Shown: positions 34,935 to 45,066 of the stretch, in pieces
How positions within the stretch are numbered: position 1 is the first letter of the stretch
Layout: each line of letters opens with the position of its first letter
NCBI GenBank assembly: GCA_019455325.1
Contig: JACFMQ010000006.1
Coordinates: forward strand, 62,001-126,000
Reading direction: 5' to 3'
Length of the DNA stretch: 64,000 bases
Origin: Rhodocyclaceae bacterium
GTDB lineage: Bacteria > Pseudomonadota > Gammaproteobacteria > Burkholderiales > Rhodocyclaceae
Position numbers and translations under genes: made by a program
Notes under the pieces: model-generated
What the model saw: the letters and a program-made list of their open reading frames with translations, nothing else
Database searches by the model: none
Told to the model about the DNA's origin: nothing

Positions 34935-35758
34935 CGAGCACGGTCCGCGCCGCTGTCGAGCAGGTGCGGCGGCGCATCCCGCGGCTCGACGCGCGGCTGC
35001 TGATGCAGCACCTGCTCGGCATCACGCACGCGCAGTTCCTCGCCGACCCGGACCGCCGGCTCGCCGGCGACGAGATCGAGGCCTTCATGACGCTGGTGCT
35101 GCGCCGCGAGCGCGGCGAGCCGGTGGCCTACCTGGTCGGCGAGAAGGATTTCTACAGCCGCAGTTTCCGGGTGACGCCGGACGTGCTCATCCCGCGTCCG
35201 GATACCGAACTGATCGTCACGCTGGCCTTGAAGCACCTGAAGACGCTGGCCTGGCCGCGCGTGCTCGACCTCGGCACCGGCAGCGGCGCCATCGCCGTGA
35301 GTATCGCCTGCGAGCACCCGGAGGCGGCGGTGCTCGCCGTCGACGTGTCGCCGGCGGCGCTCGCCGTCGCCCGCGAGAATGCCGCGCGCCTCGGCGGCAA
35401 GGTCGGCTTCGTCGAGAGCGACTGGTTTGCGGCGCTCGGCGACGAGCGTTTCGAGCTGATCGTCGCCAACCCGCCCTACGTCGCCGCGCGCGACCCGCAT
35501 CTCCTGCAGGACGGCCTGCCCTTCGAACCGGACCTGGCGCTGACCGACGGCGCCGACGGCCTTTCCTGCATCCGCCGCATCGTCGCCGACGCGCCGGCGC
35601 ACCTCGTCGCCGGCGGCCTGCTGCTGATCGAGCACGGCTACGACCAGGCCGACGCGGTGCGCGGTCTGCTCGCCGCCGGCCCGTACGTGGACGTGTCCAC
35701 CTGGCCGGATCTCTCCGGCGTCGAGCGCGTCACCGGCGCCCGCGCGGCCGCCGGCTGA
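34931..35758 (+). CDS. prmC: Release factor glutamine N5-methyltransferase
   Basis: 275 residues, starting with GTG overlapping the prfA stop. SAM-binding motif [16 protein letters not shown] and catalytic NPPY (IVANPPYV). Methylates the GGQ glutamine of RF1/RF2. Gene order hemA-prfA-prmC is conserved. Confidence 0.96.
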   Translation: MTSTVRAAVEQVRRRIPRLDARLLMQHLLGITHAQFLADPDRRLAGDEIEAFMTLVLRRERGEPVAYLVGEKDFYSRSFRVTPDVLIPRPDTELIVTLALKHLKTLAWPRVLDLGTGSGAIAVSIACEHPEAAVLAVDVSPAALAVARENAARLGGKVGFVESDWFAALGDERFELIVANPPYVAARDPHLLQDGLPFEPDLALTDGADGLSCIRRIVADAPAHLVAGGLLLIEHGYDQADAVRGLLAAGPYVDVSTWPDLSGVERVTGARAAAG

Positions 35759-35849
35759 CGGCCGCGCAGTCCTTGATCGCCGTCAAGGGCGCGGCAACGC
35801 TTGCGCTTATAATTGAGCGCCTTTTTCTCGCAGCCTCGATTCGCCTCCC

Positions 35850-36227
35850 ATGAAGGACCAGCGTCGCCACTTCCGCTACCGCCTCCGCTGGCCGGCAGCA
35901 CTGCTCATCGGCCAGGAGGCCGGCGGCGGCCAGTTGATCGAGGGGCGTCTGCACGACCTGTCGGTCGGCGGCGCCTCCGTGCTCACCGAACTGCATCTGC
36001 GCAGCGTCGAACGGCTGACCCTGGTCCTGCTGCCGCCGCCGCTCATCCGCGGCCAGGAGCAGAAGACCATCACCGTCCACTCGAAGCTGGTCTACTCGGT
36101 GTATTCGAACGATCACATGTGCTTCCGCGCCGGCCTGCAGTTCGTCCGCTTCGACGCGGACGGCCGCTACCTGCTGGAAGAGCGGCTTTCCCACCATCTG
36201 CCCGTCTTCGAGCGGGCGCCGGCCTGA
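35850..36227 (+). CDS. PilZ-domain protein (c-di-GMP binding)
   Basis: 125 residues, a single PilZ domain. The c-di-GMP motif is visible as RRHFRYRLRW (RxxxR near 5-9) and DLSVGGA (D/NxSxxG near 38-43). Likely controls motility, surface or secretion behaviour; no partner is encoded nearby. Confidence 0.88.
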   Translation: MKDQRRHFRYRLRWPAALLIGQEAGGGQLIEGRLHDLSVGGASVLTELHLRSVERLTLVLLPPPLIRGQEQKTITVHSKLVYSVYSNDHMCFRAGLQFVRFDADGRYLLEERLSHHLPVFERAPA

Positions 36228-36304
36228 CCCTCGGGCGCGGTTTCGCGGAGCGATCCGGGCTGCTAGAATAGCCGAGAAAACAACTCAACTATTGGACTCC
36301 CGAC

Positions 36305-36634
36305 ATGGATACTCAAGACGTTCAGGCCATCATCCACCAGCAGGTCACCGGCAATCCGGTGGTCCTCTACATGAAGGGCACGCCGCAGTTTCCGCAGTGC
36401 GGCTTTTCCGCGCGCGCCGTGCAGATCCTCAATGCCTGCGGTGTGAACGCGTTCTACAGCGTCAACGTGCTGGAGAACCCGGACATCCGCCAGGGTATCA
36501 AGGACTACGCGAACTGGCCGACCATCCCGCAGTTGTTCGTCAAGGGCGAATTCGTCGGCGGCTCGGACATCATGACCGAGATGTACCAGGCCGGCGAACT
36601 GCAGCAGATGCTCGCCGGGCTCGGCGACGCCTGA
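36305..36634 (+). CDS. grxD: Monothiol glutaredoxin (Grx4)
   Basis: 109 residues with the monothiol active site CGFS (FPQCGFSARAVQIL) and the WPTIPQLFVKGEFVGGSDI glutathione/Fe-S region. Carries and donates [2Fe-2S] clusters. A terminator follows directly. Confidence 0.95.
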   Translation: MDTQDVQAIIHQQVTGNPVVLYMKGTPQFPQCGFSARAVQILNACGVNAFYSVNVLENPDIRQGIKDYANWPTIPQLFVKGEFVGGSDIMTEMYQAGELQQMLAGLGDA

Positions 36635-36654
36635 TTCCGCGGCGCATTCGACGA

Positions 36655-36675
36655 GGGGGCTGCGGCCCCCTTTTT
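36655..36675 (+). terminator. grxD terminator
   Basis: Stem GGGGGC/GCCCCC with a TGCG loop and five T. Confidence 0.9.
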
Positions 36676-36758
36676 CATCGCCGGGCCGCCCCAAGATGAA
36701 AAGCGCCCCCTTGGGGGGCAGCGACCTCACGCAGTGGGGGAGCATGGGGGCGCATTTT

Positions 36759-37637
36759 TCATGCGCGCGGACGCAGCGCGCCGGCGAGGAAGGCGAGCAG
36801 CGTCGCCATGCCGTCGCCCTCGGCGTCGATGCGCTCGTGGTCTCCCGGCAGCAGCAGCAGGCGGGCGCGGCCGGCGGCGCGTTCGGCCAGCCGCCGCGCG
36901 TCGTCGACGGGCACCGTCACATCGTCGCGGCCATGCACGAGCAGTATCGGGCAGCGGACGTCGCGGATCGTGTTCTCCGGCGCGATGGCGTCGAAGCGCT
37001 GGCCGATGACGCGCTCGACGTAGCGCAGCGCGTACCAGCCGAGCGGCACGAAGGGGATGCGCTTCGCCGCCAGGAAGCGGCGCATGATCGACTCGGGGTG
37101 GGCGAAGGCGGCGACGCTGACCACCGCCGCCAGCGCGTCGCCGCGCGCGGCGGCGAGCAGCGCCGCGGCGGCGCCGACCGAATGGCCGACGGTGGCCAGT
37201 CGCGCGTCCGCCGTTTCCGGCTGCCGGCGCAGCCAGGCGAGGGCGCATTCGAGGTCTTCCGCGAAGCGCGGCATCGAGGCGAAATCGTCTTCGTCGCTGC
37301 GCCCGTGGCAGCGGGCGTCGAGCAGCAGCACCGCGTGTCCGGCGGCATAGAGCGGCGCCGCCAGCGGCAGGAGGTGGCCGGCGTTGCCGCCCCAGCCGTG
37401 CAGCAGCACGATTGCCGTCGTCGCGCCGGGCGCCGGCGCGTACCAGGCGAACAGCCGCTTGCCGTTGCTGCCGTCGAGGGTGATTTCGCGCGCCGGCAGC
37501 GCGAAGTCGGCCGGCGTGCCGCCGGCGGTCGTCCGTTCCGGGGCGAGGCTGCGGCGAAGGCCGGCGCGAAAGCGCGGCAGCAGCAGCGGCAGCAGCGCCG
37601 CCGGGCCGGCGACGGCGGCCAGCAGCCCCCAATCCAT
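36759..37637 (-). CDS. Alpha/beta hydrolase
   Basis: 292 residues with an N-terminal membrane segment (about 3-22), oxyanion region LLHGWGGNAGHL, nucleophile elbow GHSVGAAAAL, acid in LLVHGRDDVTVPVDDA and His in PGDHERIDAEG. Serine hydrolase of unknown substrate, probably membrane-anchored. Lies 7 bases after the carboxymuconolactone-decarboxylase-family gene in the same direction. Confidence 0.85.
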   Translation of the reverse strand: MDWGLLAAVAGPAALLPLLLPRFRAGLRRSLAPERTTAGGTPADFALPAREITLDGSNGKRLFAWYAPAPGATTAIVLLHGWGGNAGHLLPLAAPLYAAGHAVLLLDARCHGRSDEDDFASMPRFAEDLECALAWLRRQPETADARLATVGHSVGAAAALLAAARGDALAAVVSVAAFAHPESIMRRFLAAKRIPFVPLGWYALRYVERVIGQRFDAIAPENTIRDVRCPILLVHGRDDVTVPVDDARRLAERAAGRARLLLLPGDHERIDAEGDGMATLLAFLAGALRPRA

Positions 37638-37644
37638 CGGCGGC

Positions 37645-38016
37645 TCAGGCGCCGGCCGCGCTCGGCGCCGCCGTGCGGGCGGTGAATTCGTCGTAGGCGC
37701 GCACCGCCTCGGCGGCGTACATCAGCGACGGCCCGCCGCCCATGTAGGTGCAGATGCCGAGCGTTTCCATCAGTTGCTCGCGGCTGACGCCGAGGCGGAT
37801 CAGCGCCTTGACGTGGAAGCCGATGCAGGCGTCGCAGCGGCTGGCGACGCCGATGGCGAGCGCGATCAGTTCCTTGTGCAGCTCGTCGATGGCGCCGCCC
37901 TTCAGCGCCGACTTCGCCATCGCGCCGAAGCCCTGCATGGTTTCCGGAATTTCCTGGCGCAAGGCTTCCATGCCCTGTGCGACGTCGCGGGTGATGGTGA
38001 CGAAGGATTTGCTCAT
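37645..38016 (-). CDS. Carboxymuconolactone decarboxylase / AhpD-like protein
   Basis: 123 residues. The CMD domain carries the redox motif CDACIGFH (CxxC, then His), typical of AhpD-like thiol peroxidase helpers rather than of the true decarboxylase. Helical throughout. Divergent from the lipoprotein gene at 38141. Specific partner unknown. Confidence 0.85.
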   Translation of the reverse strand: MSKSFVTITRDVAQGMEALRQEIPETMQGFGAMAKSALKGGAIDELHKELIALAIGVASRCDACIGFHVKALIRLGVSREQLMETLGICTYMGGGPSLMYAAEAVRAYDEFTARTAAPSAAGA

Positions 38017-38140
38017 GGCTTTTGTTGAAGAATATTAGAATAATCTAATTTATCATGCGCCTCGCGCCTCGGGCAAGCCGTCCCTGGCGCCGATGGCGGC
38101 CTTGCGCCACAATGCGCCGGAATCTCTCCGGAAGCGCGCC

Positions 38141-38650
38141 ATGTCCGTCCGATGCTTCGCCGTCGTCTGCTGTCTCTTCCTGTCCGCCTGCGCCGGCTAC
38201 TCGGGGCGCGGCCTGGTGCCGGGCGTCGCCGGCGAGGCCGAGGTGCTGGCGACGATGGGCGCGCCGGCGATGCGCTGGGCGCGGCCCGGCGGCGGCGCCC
38301 AGCTCGCCTATCCGCGCGGCCCGGCCGGGGTGCATACGTACATGGTCTTCGTCGATGCCGCGGGCCGGCTGGAACGCATCGTCAACGTGCTCGACGCCGT
38401 CCACTTCGCCCGCGTGCAGGCGGGCATGACGCAGGACGAGGTGCTGCGCCTGCTCGGCCCGCCGCAGCCGCAGTGGACCGCGTACTTTCCGGCGCGCGAC
38501 GAGCTGGTCTGGGAGTGGCGCTACTGCGACAGTTGGGGCGAGGCGGCGCGCTTCGACGTGCTCTTCGACGGCACGGCGAAGACGGTGCGCAGCACGCTCT
38601 CCTGGACCGAGGGCCAGAAGTCGGAGTACCGCATCGACTGCGCGCAGTGA
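38141..38650 (+). CDS. SmpA/BamE-like outer-membrane lipoprotein
   Basis: 169 residues: signal peptide MSVRCFAVVCCLFLSAC with an LSAC lipobox, then two BamE-like repeats with the pattern GMTQDEVLRLLGPP and TYMVFVDAAGRLERI. ATG 38141 is chosen for the signal peptide. Not the main BamE by context; exact role unknown. Convergent with argH. Confidence 0.75.
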   Translation: MSVRCFAVVCCLFLSACAGYSGRGLVPGVAGEAEVLATMGAPAMRWARPGGGAQLAYPRGPAGVHTYMVFVDAAGRLERIVNVLDAVHFARVQAGMTQDEVLRLLGPPQPQWTAYFPARDELVWEWRYCDSWGEAARFDVLFDGTAKTVRSTLSWTEGQKSEYRIDCAQ

Positions 38651-38663
38651 GCGCGCGCCGGGC

Positions 38664-40052
38664 CTAGAGGCGGGCGCGGGCGCGCGCGACGGCGGCGCGC
38701 ACCTGGTTCGGCGCCGTACCGCCGACGTGGTCGCGCGCGGCGAGCGAGCCTTCGACGGTGAGCACGGCGAAGACGTCGTCGGCGATCAGCGGCGAGAATG
38801 TCTGCAGCTCGGCGAGCGGCAGTTGCGGCAGGTCGACGCCCAGTTCCTCGGCGCGCTTCACCGCGAGGCCGACCGCCTCGTGCGCGTCGCGGAAGGGCTG
38901 GCCCTTCTTGGTCAGGTAGTCGGCGAGGTCGGTCGCCGTGGCGAAACCCTGCGTCAGCGCCTGGCGCATGTTTTCCGGCCGCGCCTCGATGCCGCCCATC
39001 ATGTCGGCGAAGATGCGCAGCGTGTCCGTGACCGTGTCGGCGGCGTCGAACAGCGGCTCCTTGTCTTCCTGGTTGTCCTTGTTGTAGGCGAGCGGCTGGC
39101 CCTTCATCAGCGTCAAGAGCGAGATCAGGCTGCCGTTCACGCGGCCGGTCTTGCCGCGCGCCAGCTCCGGCACGTCCGGGTTCTTCTTCTGCGGCATGAT
39201 CGAGGAGCCGGTGCAGAAGCGGTCGGCGATCCGGACGAAGCCGAAGCGCGGGTTCATCCACAGCACCAGCTCTTCGGAAAGGCGCGAGAAGTGCGTCATC
39301 AGCAGCGCGGCGGCGGCGCAGAATTCGATGCCGAAGTCGCGGTCGGAGACCGCGTCGAGCGAGTTCTCGCAGACGCCGTCGAAGCCCAGCTCCTGGGCGA
39401 CGAACTCGCGGTCGATCGGATAGGTCGTGCCGGCCAGCGCGGCGGCGCCGAGCGGCAGGCGGTTCATGCGCCGGCGGCAGTCGAGGAAGCGTTCCTTGTC
39501 GCGCTGCGCCATCTCGAAGTAGGCGAGCAGGTGGTGGCCGAAGGTGACCGGCTGCGCTACCTGCAGGTGCGTGGAGCCGGGCATCGGCGTCGCCGCTTCC
39601 TTCTCGGCGAGCTTGAGCAGGTTTTCCTGGAACGCGCGGATCAGCGCCAGGATGTCGTCGATCGTGTCGCGCAGCCACAGGCGGATGTCGGTGGCCACCT
39701 GGTCGTTGCGCGAGCGGCCGGTGTGCAGACGCTTCCCCGCGTCGCCGACGAGCGCGGTCAGGCGCTTCTCGACGTTGAGGTGCACGTCCTCCAGGTCGAG
39801 CGACCACTCGAAGCGGCCGGATTCGATCTCCTCCCGCACCTGCTGCATGCCGCGCTCGATGTCGGCGAGATCCTGGCCGCCGATGATGCCCTGCTTCGCC
39901 AGCATCTTCGCGTGCGCCAGCGACCCGCGGATGTCCTGGCGCCACATGCGCTTGTCGAAATCGACCGAGGCCGTGTAGCGTTTGACGAGGTCGGACATCG
40001 GCTCGGAGAAGCGGCCGGCCCAGGTGTATTGCGAGGTGTCGTTGTGGCTCAT
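38664..40052 (-). CDS. argH: Argininosuccinate lyase
   Basis: 462 residues. Last step of arginine synthesis, splitting argininosuccinate to arginine and fumarate. Fumarase-superfamily signature [28 protein letters not shown] carries the conserved Thr-His. ATG 40052 ([15 protein letters not shown]) is the family start. Divergent from the algZ-like gene at 40118, an arrangement also known in Pseudomonas. Confidence 0.97.
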   Translation of the reverse strand: MSHNDTSQYTWAGRFSEPMSDLVKRYTASVDFDKRMWRQDIRGSLAHAKMLAKQGIIGGQDLADIERGMQQVREEIESGRFEWSLDLEDVHLNVEKRLTALVGDAGKRLHTGRSRNDQVATDIRLWLRDTIDDILALIRAFQENLLKLAEKEAATPMPGSTHLQVAQPVTFGHHLLAYFEMAQRDKERFLDCRRRMNRLPLGAAALAGTTYPIDREFVAQELGFDGVCENSLDAVSDRDFGIEFCAAAALLMTHFSRLSEELVLWMNPRFGFVRIADRFCTGSSIMPQKKNPDVPELARGKTGRVNGSLISLLTLMKGQPLAYNKDNQEDKEPLFDAADTVTDTLRIFADMMGGIEARPENMRQALTQGFATATDLADYLTKKGQPFRDAHEAVGLAVKRAEELGVDLPQLPLAELQTFSPLIADDVFAVLTVEGSLAARDHVGGTAPNQVRAAVARARARL

Positions 40053-40117
40053 GATGGATGCGCGGGGTTGTCGGCTAGAATGGCTCGAACCGCCTGAATT
40101 CAAGCGATTTCAAAGGG

Positions 40118-41128
40118 ATGGCAAGTATAAGGCAAAACCCTGTCGGCCGCCGGCTGCCGGACTTCCGCAACCTCGGCGTCATGCTCCGCCTGCTGCTCGG
40201 CGTGAACCTGCTGGCGCTCGCCGCGGCGCTGGTGCAGGCGACGCAGCTCGCCGCCTGGCCGGCGCGCTACGTCGAGTTCGCCGCCTGGGTCGAGCCGCTG
40301 CTGCTGGCCGGCCTGCTGCTGCTGGCGGCGCTGCGCGACCTCCTGTGGCGCCTGCCGTACCGCGTCGCGGCGGCGGCGGTGCTCGTCCTCGTCGCGCTGC
40401 TGGCGGCGCTGCTGCAGGATTTCTGGCGCTTCATGGGCTTCGCCGACGGCGGCTGGGCGGCGATCGCGCGCGCCGCGCTGCTCGCCATGGGCTGCGCCGG
40501 CGTCATGCTCGCCTACTTCCGCCTGCGCGCCGACGCGCTGTCGCCGGCCGTCGCCGAAGCGCGCCTGCAGGCGCTGACCGCGCGCATCCGCCCGCACTTC
40601 CTGTTCAACAGCCTGAACGCCGTGCTCTCGCTGATCCGCGCCGAACCGCGCCGCGCCGAGCGCGCGCTCGAGGAACTGGCGGACCTCTTCCGCGCGTCGA
40701 TGCGCGACCACCGCGACCTGGTGCCGCTCGCCGACGAGATCGCCCTCTGCCGCCAGTATCTCGACCTCGAAAAACTGCGCCTCGGCGATCGCCTGCAGGT
40801 CGAGTGGACGATCGACGACCTGCCCGGCGAGCTGCGCGTGCCGCCGCTGCTGCTGCAGCCGCTGCTCGAAAATGCGGTCTATCATGGCGTGGAGCCGGCG
40901 GCGGCGCCCGCCGCCATCCGCATCCGCTTCGCGCGCCGCGGCGACGAGCTGAGCATCGAACTGAGCAACCCGGTCGGCGCCGGCGGCGTGCCCGGCGCCG
41001 GCAACCGCATGGCGCTGGCCAACATCCGCGAGCGCCTGGCGCTGTATTACGACCTGGAGGCCCGCCTGGAAGCGCGCGAGGAAAATGGGAGCTACGTCGT
41101 GCACATGGTGCTGCCATGCAGGAACTGA
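40118..41128 (+). CDS. AlgZ/FimS-like sensor histidine kinase (LytS type)
   Basis: 336 residues: four predicted membrane helices (about 20-140), then a His_kinase domain with RIRPHFLFNSLNAVLSLI (phospho-His region) and an HATPase end with LLLQPLLENAVYHGVEP. Partner of the LytTR regulator that overlaps its 3' end. In Pseudomonas this pair (AlgZ-AlgR) controls pili and alginate and sits in the same place after argH. Confidence 0.9.
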   Translation: MASIRQNPVGRRLPDFRNLGVMLRLLLGVNLLALAAALVQATQLAAWPARYVEFAAWVEPLLLAGLLLLAALRDLLWRLPYRVAAAAVLVLVALLAALLQDFWRFMGFADGGWAAIARAALLAMGCAGVMLAYFRLRADALSPAVAEARLQALTARIRPHFLFNSLNAVLSLIRAEPRRAERALEELADLFRASMRDHRDLVPLADEIALCRQYLDLEKLRLGDRLQVEWTIDDLPGELRVPPLLLQPLLENAVYHGVEPAAAPAAIRIRFARRGDELSIELSNPVGAGGVPGAGNRMALANIRERLALYYDLEARLEAREENGSYVVHMVLPCRN

Positions 41129-41880
41129 GCGTCCTCATCGTCGATGACGAGGCGCCGGCGCGCGTGCGGCTGCGCGAGCTGCTCGGCGACCTCGCCGACG
41201 AACAGCCGACGCGCGTCGTCGGCGAGGCCGGCGACGGGCTTGCCGCCCTCGATCTGCTCGAACGCGCGCCGGCGGACGTGGCGCTGGTCGACATCCGCAT
41301 GCCGAAGATGGACGGCGTCGAGCTGGCGCAGCACCTCGCCCGGCTGCCGCGGCCGCCGGCGCTGATCTTCACCACCGCCTACGACGTCTACGCCGTCCGC
41401 GCCTTCGAGCTGCACGCCGTGGACTACCTGCTGAAGCCGGTGCGCGCGGCGCGGCTGGCGGCCGCGCTGGCCCGGGCGAAGGCGCTGCGGCCGCCGCCCG
41501 CCGAGGCGCTGCAGGCCCTGCGGCCGGAGGGCCGCAGCCATCTCTCGTGCCACGAGCGCGGCCGGCTGCTGCTGGTGCCGATCGACGAGGTGCTCTACCT
41601 GCGGGCCGACCTGAAGTACGTGACGGCGCGCACCAGGGAGCGCGAGTACCTGCTCGACGAATCGCTGACGCAGCTCGAACAGGAGTTCGCGCAGCGCTTC
41701 ATCCGCCTGCACCGCAGCGTGCTGGCGGCGAAGGAGGCGATCATCGGCTTCGCCCGCGACGGCGCCGAAGACGCCGACGCGCACTGGCTGGCGCTGCTGC
41801 GCGACGTGCCGGAGCAACTGCCGGTGAGCCGCCGGCAGTGGCCGGTGGTGAAGTCCTACGCGCGGCAACTGTCGACGTGA
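41116..41880 (+). CDS. AlgR-like LytTR response regulator
   Basis: 254 residues: receiver domain (IVDDEAPARVRLRELL; phospho-Asp in ALVDIRMPKMDGVEL; Lys in YLLKPV) and a LytTR DNA-binding domain (SCHERGRLLLVPIDEVLYLRA.., FIRLHRSVL). Overlaps the kinase gene by 13 bases and the channel gene by GTGA, so kinase, regulator and channel form one operon. Confidence 0.92.
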   Translation: MQELSVLIVDDEAPARVRLRELLGDLADEQPTRVVGEAGDGLAALDLLERAPADVALVDIRMPKMDGVELAQHLARLPRPPALIFTTAYDVYAVRAFELHAVDYLLKPVRAARLAAALARAKALRPPPAEALQALRPEGRSHLSCHERGRLLLVPIDEVLYLRADLKYVTARTREREYLLDESLTQLEQEFAQRFIRLHRSVLAAKEAIIGFARDGAEDADAHWLALLRDVPEQLPVSRRQWPVVKSYARQLST

Positions 41881-43397
41881 GCGACGCAGTCCTCGACCTC
41901 TGGCGCGACGCCACGCCCTATCTCCTCGGCGCTTCGCTGCTGTTCGCCGCGGCGCTCTACCGCTTCCTCCCCGGCGGGCGGACGCCGCTCAAGCATTCGC
42001 TGCTCTTCCTCGCCTGCTGGCTCGGCCTCGACGCGCTGGCCGCGGTCTTCGCCTGGCAGGGGCGGCCGGCGATCGCCGGCGGCCTGCACCAGGCGGCGCT
42101 GCTCGGCCTCGGCCTGGTCCTCATCCGGCTCGCCGGGCTGACCGCCTTCCGCGTCGTGCTGCCGGCGCTGAAGGTGACGACGCCGCGCATCCTCGAAGAC
42201 ATCGTCGTCATCGCCGGCTACCTGCTGTGGGCGATGATCCGGCTCTCTGCCGCCGGTGTCGAGCTGTCCAGCCTGGTCGCCACCTCGGCGGTGATCACCG
42301 CCGTGCTCGTCTTCGCCATGCAGGACACGCTCGGCAACATCCTCGGCGGGCTGGCGCTGCAGCTCGACAACTCGCTGGAGATCGGCGACTGGGTGAAGCT
42401 GGACGATCTTTCCGGCCGCGTCGTCGAGATCCAGTGGCGCTACACGGCGATCCTGACGCGCAACGGCGAGAAGGTCGTGGTGCCGAACAGCCAGTTGATG
42501 AAGGGCAAGTTCTCGGTGCTCGCCGACCGCGACCTCGGCGTCGCCGGCTGGCGGCGCTGGATCGGCTTCAACGTCGATTACAGCGTCAACCCGTCGCTGG
42601 TCATCGGCGCCGTCGAGCGCGCCGTGGCCGAGGCGGAGATCGCCAACGTCGCGCACGCGCCGCCGCCGTCCTGCGTGGCCATGGACTTCGCGCCCGGCTC
42701 GGTGCGCTACGCGCTGCGCTACTGGCTGATCGACCCGCAGGACGACGACCCGACCGACTCGGCGGTGCGCGCGCACGTGCTGGCGACGGTGCAGCGCAAC
42801 GGCTGGCGCATGGCGCTGCCGGACCAGATCGTGCACCTCGTGCAGGAGGGCGACGCGCACCGCGAGGCGGTCTGGCAGCGCGAGCTGGCCCGCCGCCGGC
42901 GGGCGCTCTCCGGCGTCGAACTGTTCGCCTCGCTCGACGAGAACGAGCGGCACAAGATGGCCGAGCGCCTGGTCTACGCGCCCTTTGCCAAGGGCGGCGT
43001 GATCACCCGCCAGGGTGCCGTCGCCCACTGGCTGTACATCATCGCCAGCGGCGAGGCCGACGTCTTCTGGGAGGCGCCGACCGGCGAGCGTCGTCCGCTC
43101 ACGCACCTGCCGTCCGGCAGCGTCTTCGGCGAGATGGGGCTGATGACCGGCGCGCCGCGCGCGGCGACGGTCGTCGCCGCCACCGACGTCGAGTGCTACC
43201 GCCTCGACAAGGCCGGCTTCGAGGACATCATCCGCGCCCGGCCGGCGCTTGCCGACAGCATGTCGCACGCGCTTTCCGAGCGCCCGCAGCAGATCGAGGC
43301 GCTGGAGAACGAATACCGCAGCCAGCGCAGCGACGGCGAGCGCGCCGAGCACCGCGCGGCGATCGTCCAGCGCATCCGCGAGTTCTTCGGCCTGTGA
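41877..43397 (+). CDS. MscS-type channel fused to a cyclic-nucleotide-binding domain
   Basis: 506 residues, GTG start overlapping the regulator stop. Four or so N-terminal helices, the MscS pore and beta domain (about 115-290; VFAMQDTLGNILGGLALQLD, GDWVKLDDLSGRVVEIQWRYT), then a cNMP domain (about 350-470) with the nucleotide-pocket sequence GSVFGEMGLMTGAPRAATVVA, where the Arg follows the Gly-Glu as expected. This is the bacterial CNG (bCNG) architecture: a small-conductance channel gated or modulated by cAMP/cGMP. Coupling to an AlgR-type regulator is notable. Confidence 0.9.
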   Translation: MSDAVLDLWRDATPYLLGASLLFAAALYRFLPGGRTPLKHSLLFLACWLGLDALAAVFAWQGRPAIAGGLHQAALLGLGLVLIRLAGLTAFRVVLPALKVTTPRILEDIVVIAGYLLWAMIRLSAAGVELSSLVATSAVITAVLVFAMQDTLGNILGGLALQLDNSLEIGDWVKLDDLSGRVVEIQWRYTAILTRNGEKVVVPNSQLMKGKFSVLADRDLGVAGWRRWIGFNVDYSVNPSLVIGAVERAVAEAEIANVAHAPPPSCVAMDFAPGSVRYALRYWLIDPQDDDPTDSAVRAHVLATVQRNGWRMALPDQIVHLVQEGDAHREAVWQRELARRRRALSGVELFASLDENERHKMAERLVYAPFAKGGVITRQGAVAHWLYIIASGEADVFWEAPTGERRPLTHLPSGSVFGEMGLMTGAPRAATVVAATDVECYRLDKAGFEDIIRARPALADSMSHALSERPQQIEALENEYRSQRSDGERAEHRAAIVQRIREFFGL

Positions 43398-43504
43398 CGC
43401 GGGCGCCGTTCCGCGCGGCGTTTCGCCGCACTTCTTGACCGGCATCAAACAGGCCGGCGGCGGCGCCGAACTATAATCGCGGCTCCCCCGAGAGGACCGT
43501 TTTC

Positions 43505-44167
43505 ATGAAAAGAATCAAACGCTTCGCCGCGATCGTCGGCGCCTGCCTGCTGGCCTCGCCGGCGCTCGCTCTCGACGAGGAAAAGGCCAAGGAAATCTAC
43601 GGACCGTGCGCCGCCTGCCACGGCGAGTTCGGCGCCGGCGGCAAGAAGGGCGAGTACCCGCGCATCGCCGGCCAGCAGACGCGCTACATGTTCCAGCAGT
43701 TGAAGAACTTCCAGTCGCAGGCGCGCATCAACCTGCCGATGTACCCCTACACCAAGGAGCGCGACCTGCCGGACGAGGACATGAAGCTCGTCTCCGACTG
43801 GCTGGCGCAGATCCAGTTGCCGACGAAGATGCCGACCTTCACCGGCGACGAGGATGCGCTCACCCGCCTGCAGATGGTCGAGAAGGTGATGATCGTGCCG
43901 CGCGTCGAGGGCGACATCGACAAGGGCGGCCAGATCTACCAGAAGCAGTGCGCCAGTTGCCACGGCAAGGAAGGGCAGGGCCGGGGCATGTTCCCGATGA
44001 TCGCCGGGCAGTACACCAACTACCTGATGAAGCAGATGAAGGCCTACCTTGCCGCCGAGCGCCCGCACGACGAGGACGACGCCAAGACGGGCGTGCTCTA
44101 CGGCCTGCAGGAGCCGGACCTGCAGGACGTCCTCGCCTATCTGACGACGCTGCAGAACCAGGACTGA
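43505..44167 (+). CDS. Diheme cytochrome c4
   Basis: 220 residues: signal peptide to ALAL, two class I heme domains with CAACH (35-39) and CASCH (149-153). Periplasmic electron donor, probably to a terminal oxidase. The N-domain axial Met is likely in the NLPMYPYT region. Convergent with the methyltransferase gene, with 7 bases between stops. Confidence 0.92.
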   Translation: MKRIKRFAAIVGACLLASPALALDEEKAKEIYGPCAACHGEFGAGGKKGEYPRIAGQQTRYMFQQLKNFQSQARINLPMYPYTKERDLPDEDMKLVSDWLAQIQLPTKMPTFTGDEDALTRLQMVEKVMIVPRVEGDIDKGGQIYQKQCASCHGKEGQGRGMFPMIAGQYTNYLMKQMKAYLAAERPHDEDDAKTGVLYGLQEPDLQDVLAYLTTLQNQD

Positions 44168-44174
44168 GCGTCCC

Positions 44175-44777
44175 TCAAGCGATCCGGCGCCACACCTGCC
44201 AGCGCTCGCGGCCGGCGAAGACCGGCAGCGAATCCGTCGCCGGCCGGTCGTCCTCGCGTGTGAACCACGGCCCGAGCAGGGCGTCGAGCTCCTCCGGCCG
44301 GATGCCGAAGGGCGGTCCCTTCGGCGTGTCGTCGAAGAAGAAAAGGCCCGCCAGCACGCCGTCCGGCGCCAGCAGTTCGTGCATGCGCCGGCCGTAGTCC
44401 GGCCACAGCCGGCGCGGCATGGCGCAGAGGAAGGCGCGCTCGTAGACCAGGTCGAACGGCGTCTCCGGCGCGAAGGTGAAGAAATCGGCGCAGAGCAGTT
44501 GCCCCGGCCAGTCGCCGAGCGTGGCGCGCGCCGTGGCGACGGCGGCCGGCGAGAAGTCGAGCGCGGTCACGTCCCAGCCGCGCGCCGCCAGCCAGCCGGC
44601 CTCCCAGGCGTGGCCGCAGCCGGGGACCAGCGTGCGCGGCCGGTCGCCGCGGCCCGCCGCGTAGTCGGCGAGCGCCGCCGGCACGCCGCCGGCGGCCCAC
44701 GGCGTGACGCCCTCGTCGAATCGCTTGTCCCAGAAATCGGGCAGTTCGGGTCGCAGGTGGTCGGGTTTGTCGTTCAT
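44175..44777 (-). CDS. TPMT-family SAM-dependent methyltransferase
   Basis: 200 residues, with the thiopurine S-methyltransferase-like start ([17 protein letters not shown]), motif [16 protein letters not shown] and [12 protein letters not shown]. The TPMT family methylates thiols, selenium or tellurium compounds or other small molecules; the substrate is not evident. Confidence 0.85.
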   Translation of the reverse strand: MNDKPDHLRPELPDFWDKRFDEGVTPWAAGGVPAALADYAAGRGDRPRTLVPGCGHAWEAGWLAARGWDVTALDFSPAAVATARATLGDWPGQLLCADFFTFAPETPFDLVYERAFLCAMPRRLWPDYGRRMHELLAPDGVLAGLFFFDDTPKGPPFGIRPEELDALLGPWFTREDDRPATDSLPVFAGRERWQVWRRIA

Positions 44778-44810
44778 TCCTGATATCTCGATTCAAAACA
44801 CGAAACACCT

Positions 44811-44942
44811 ACCGCAGAGGCGCAGAGACGCAGAGATTCGCAGAGAAAGTCAAAGACTCAAAAACGGAACAACCTCATCGAGCAAGCCTATTTCTGTTTT
44901 GCTTTTCTCTGCGTCCCCTCTGCGTCTCTGCGCCTCTGCGGT
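44811..44942. repeat. 25-bp perfect inverted repeat (CGCAGAG type) upstream of hemC
   Basis: Arms 44811-44835 and 44918-44942 are exact reverse complements, built from ACCGCAGAGGCGCAGAG-type units and enclosing 82 bases of lower-GC sequence. It looks like a small non-coding, MITE-like element. No ORF inside is convincing. Confidence 0.8.
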
Positions 44943-45066
44943 GGATGTTAGCTTGTTCATCACAACCCCCTCATTCCTGCTCCGGCGGGCCTTGGCCGGG
45001 CGCCGGCATGATAAAATCGCGCCTCGCCACCGCCGGCCGAAAGGCCATGATTCCGGAGATCCCGCC

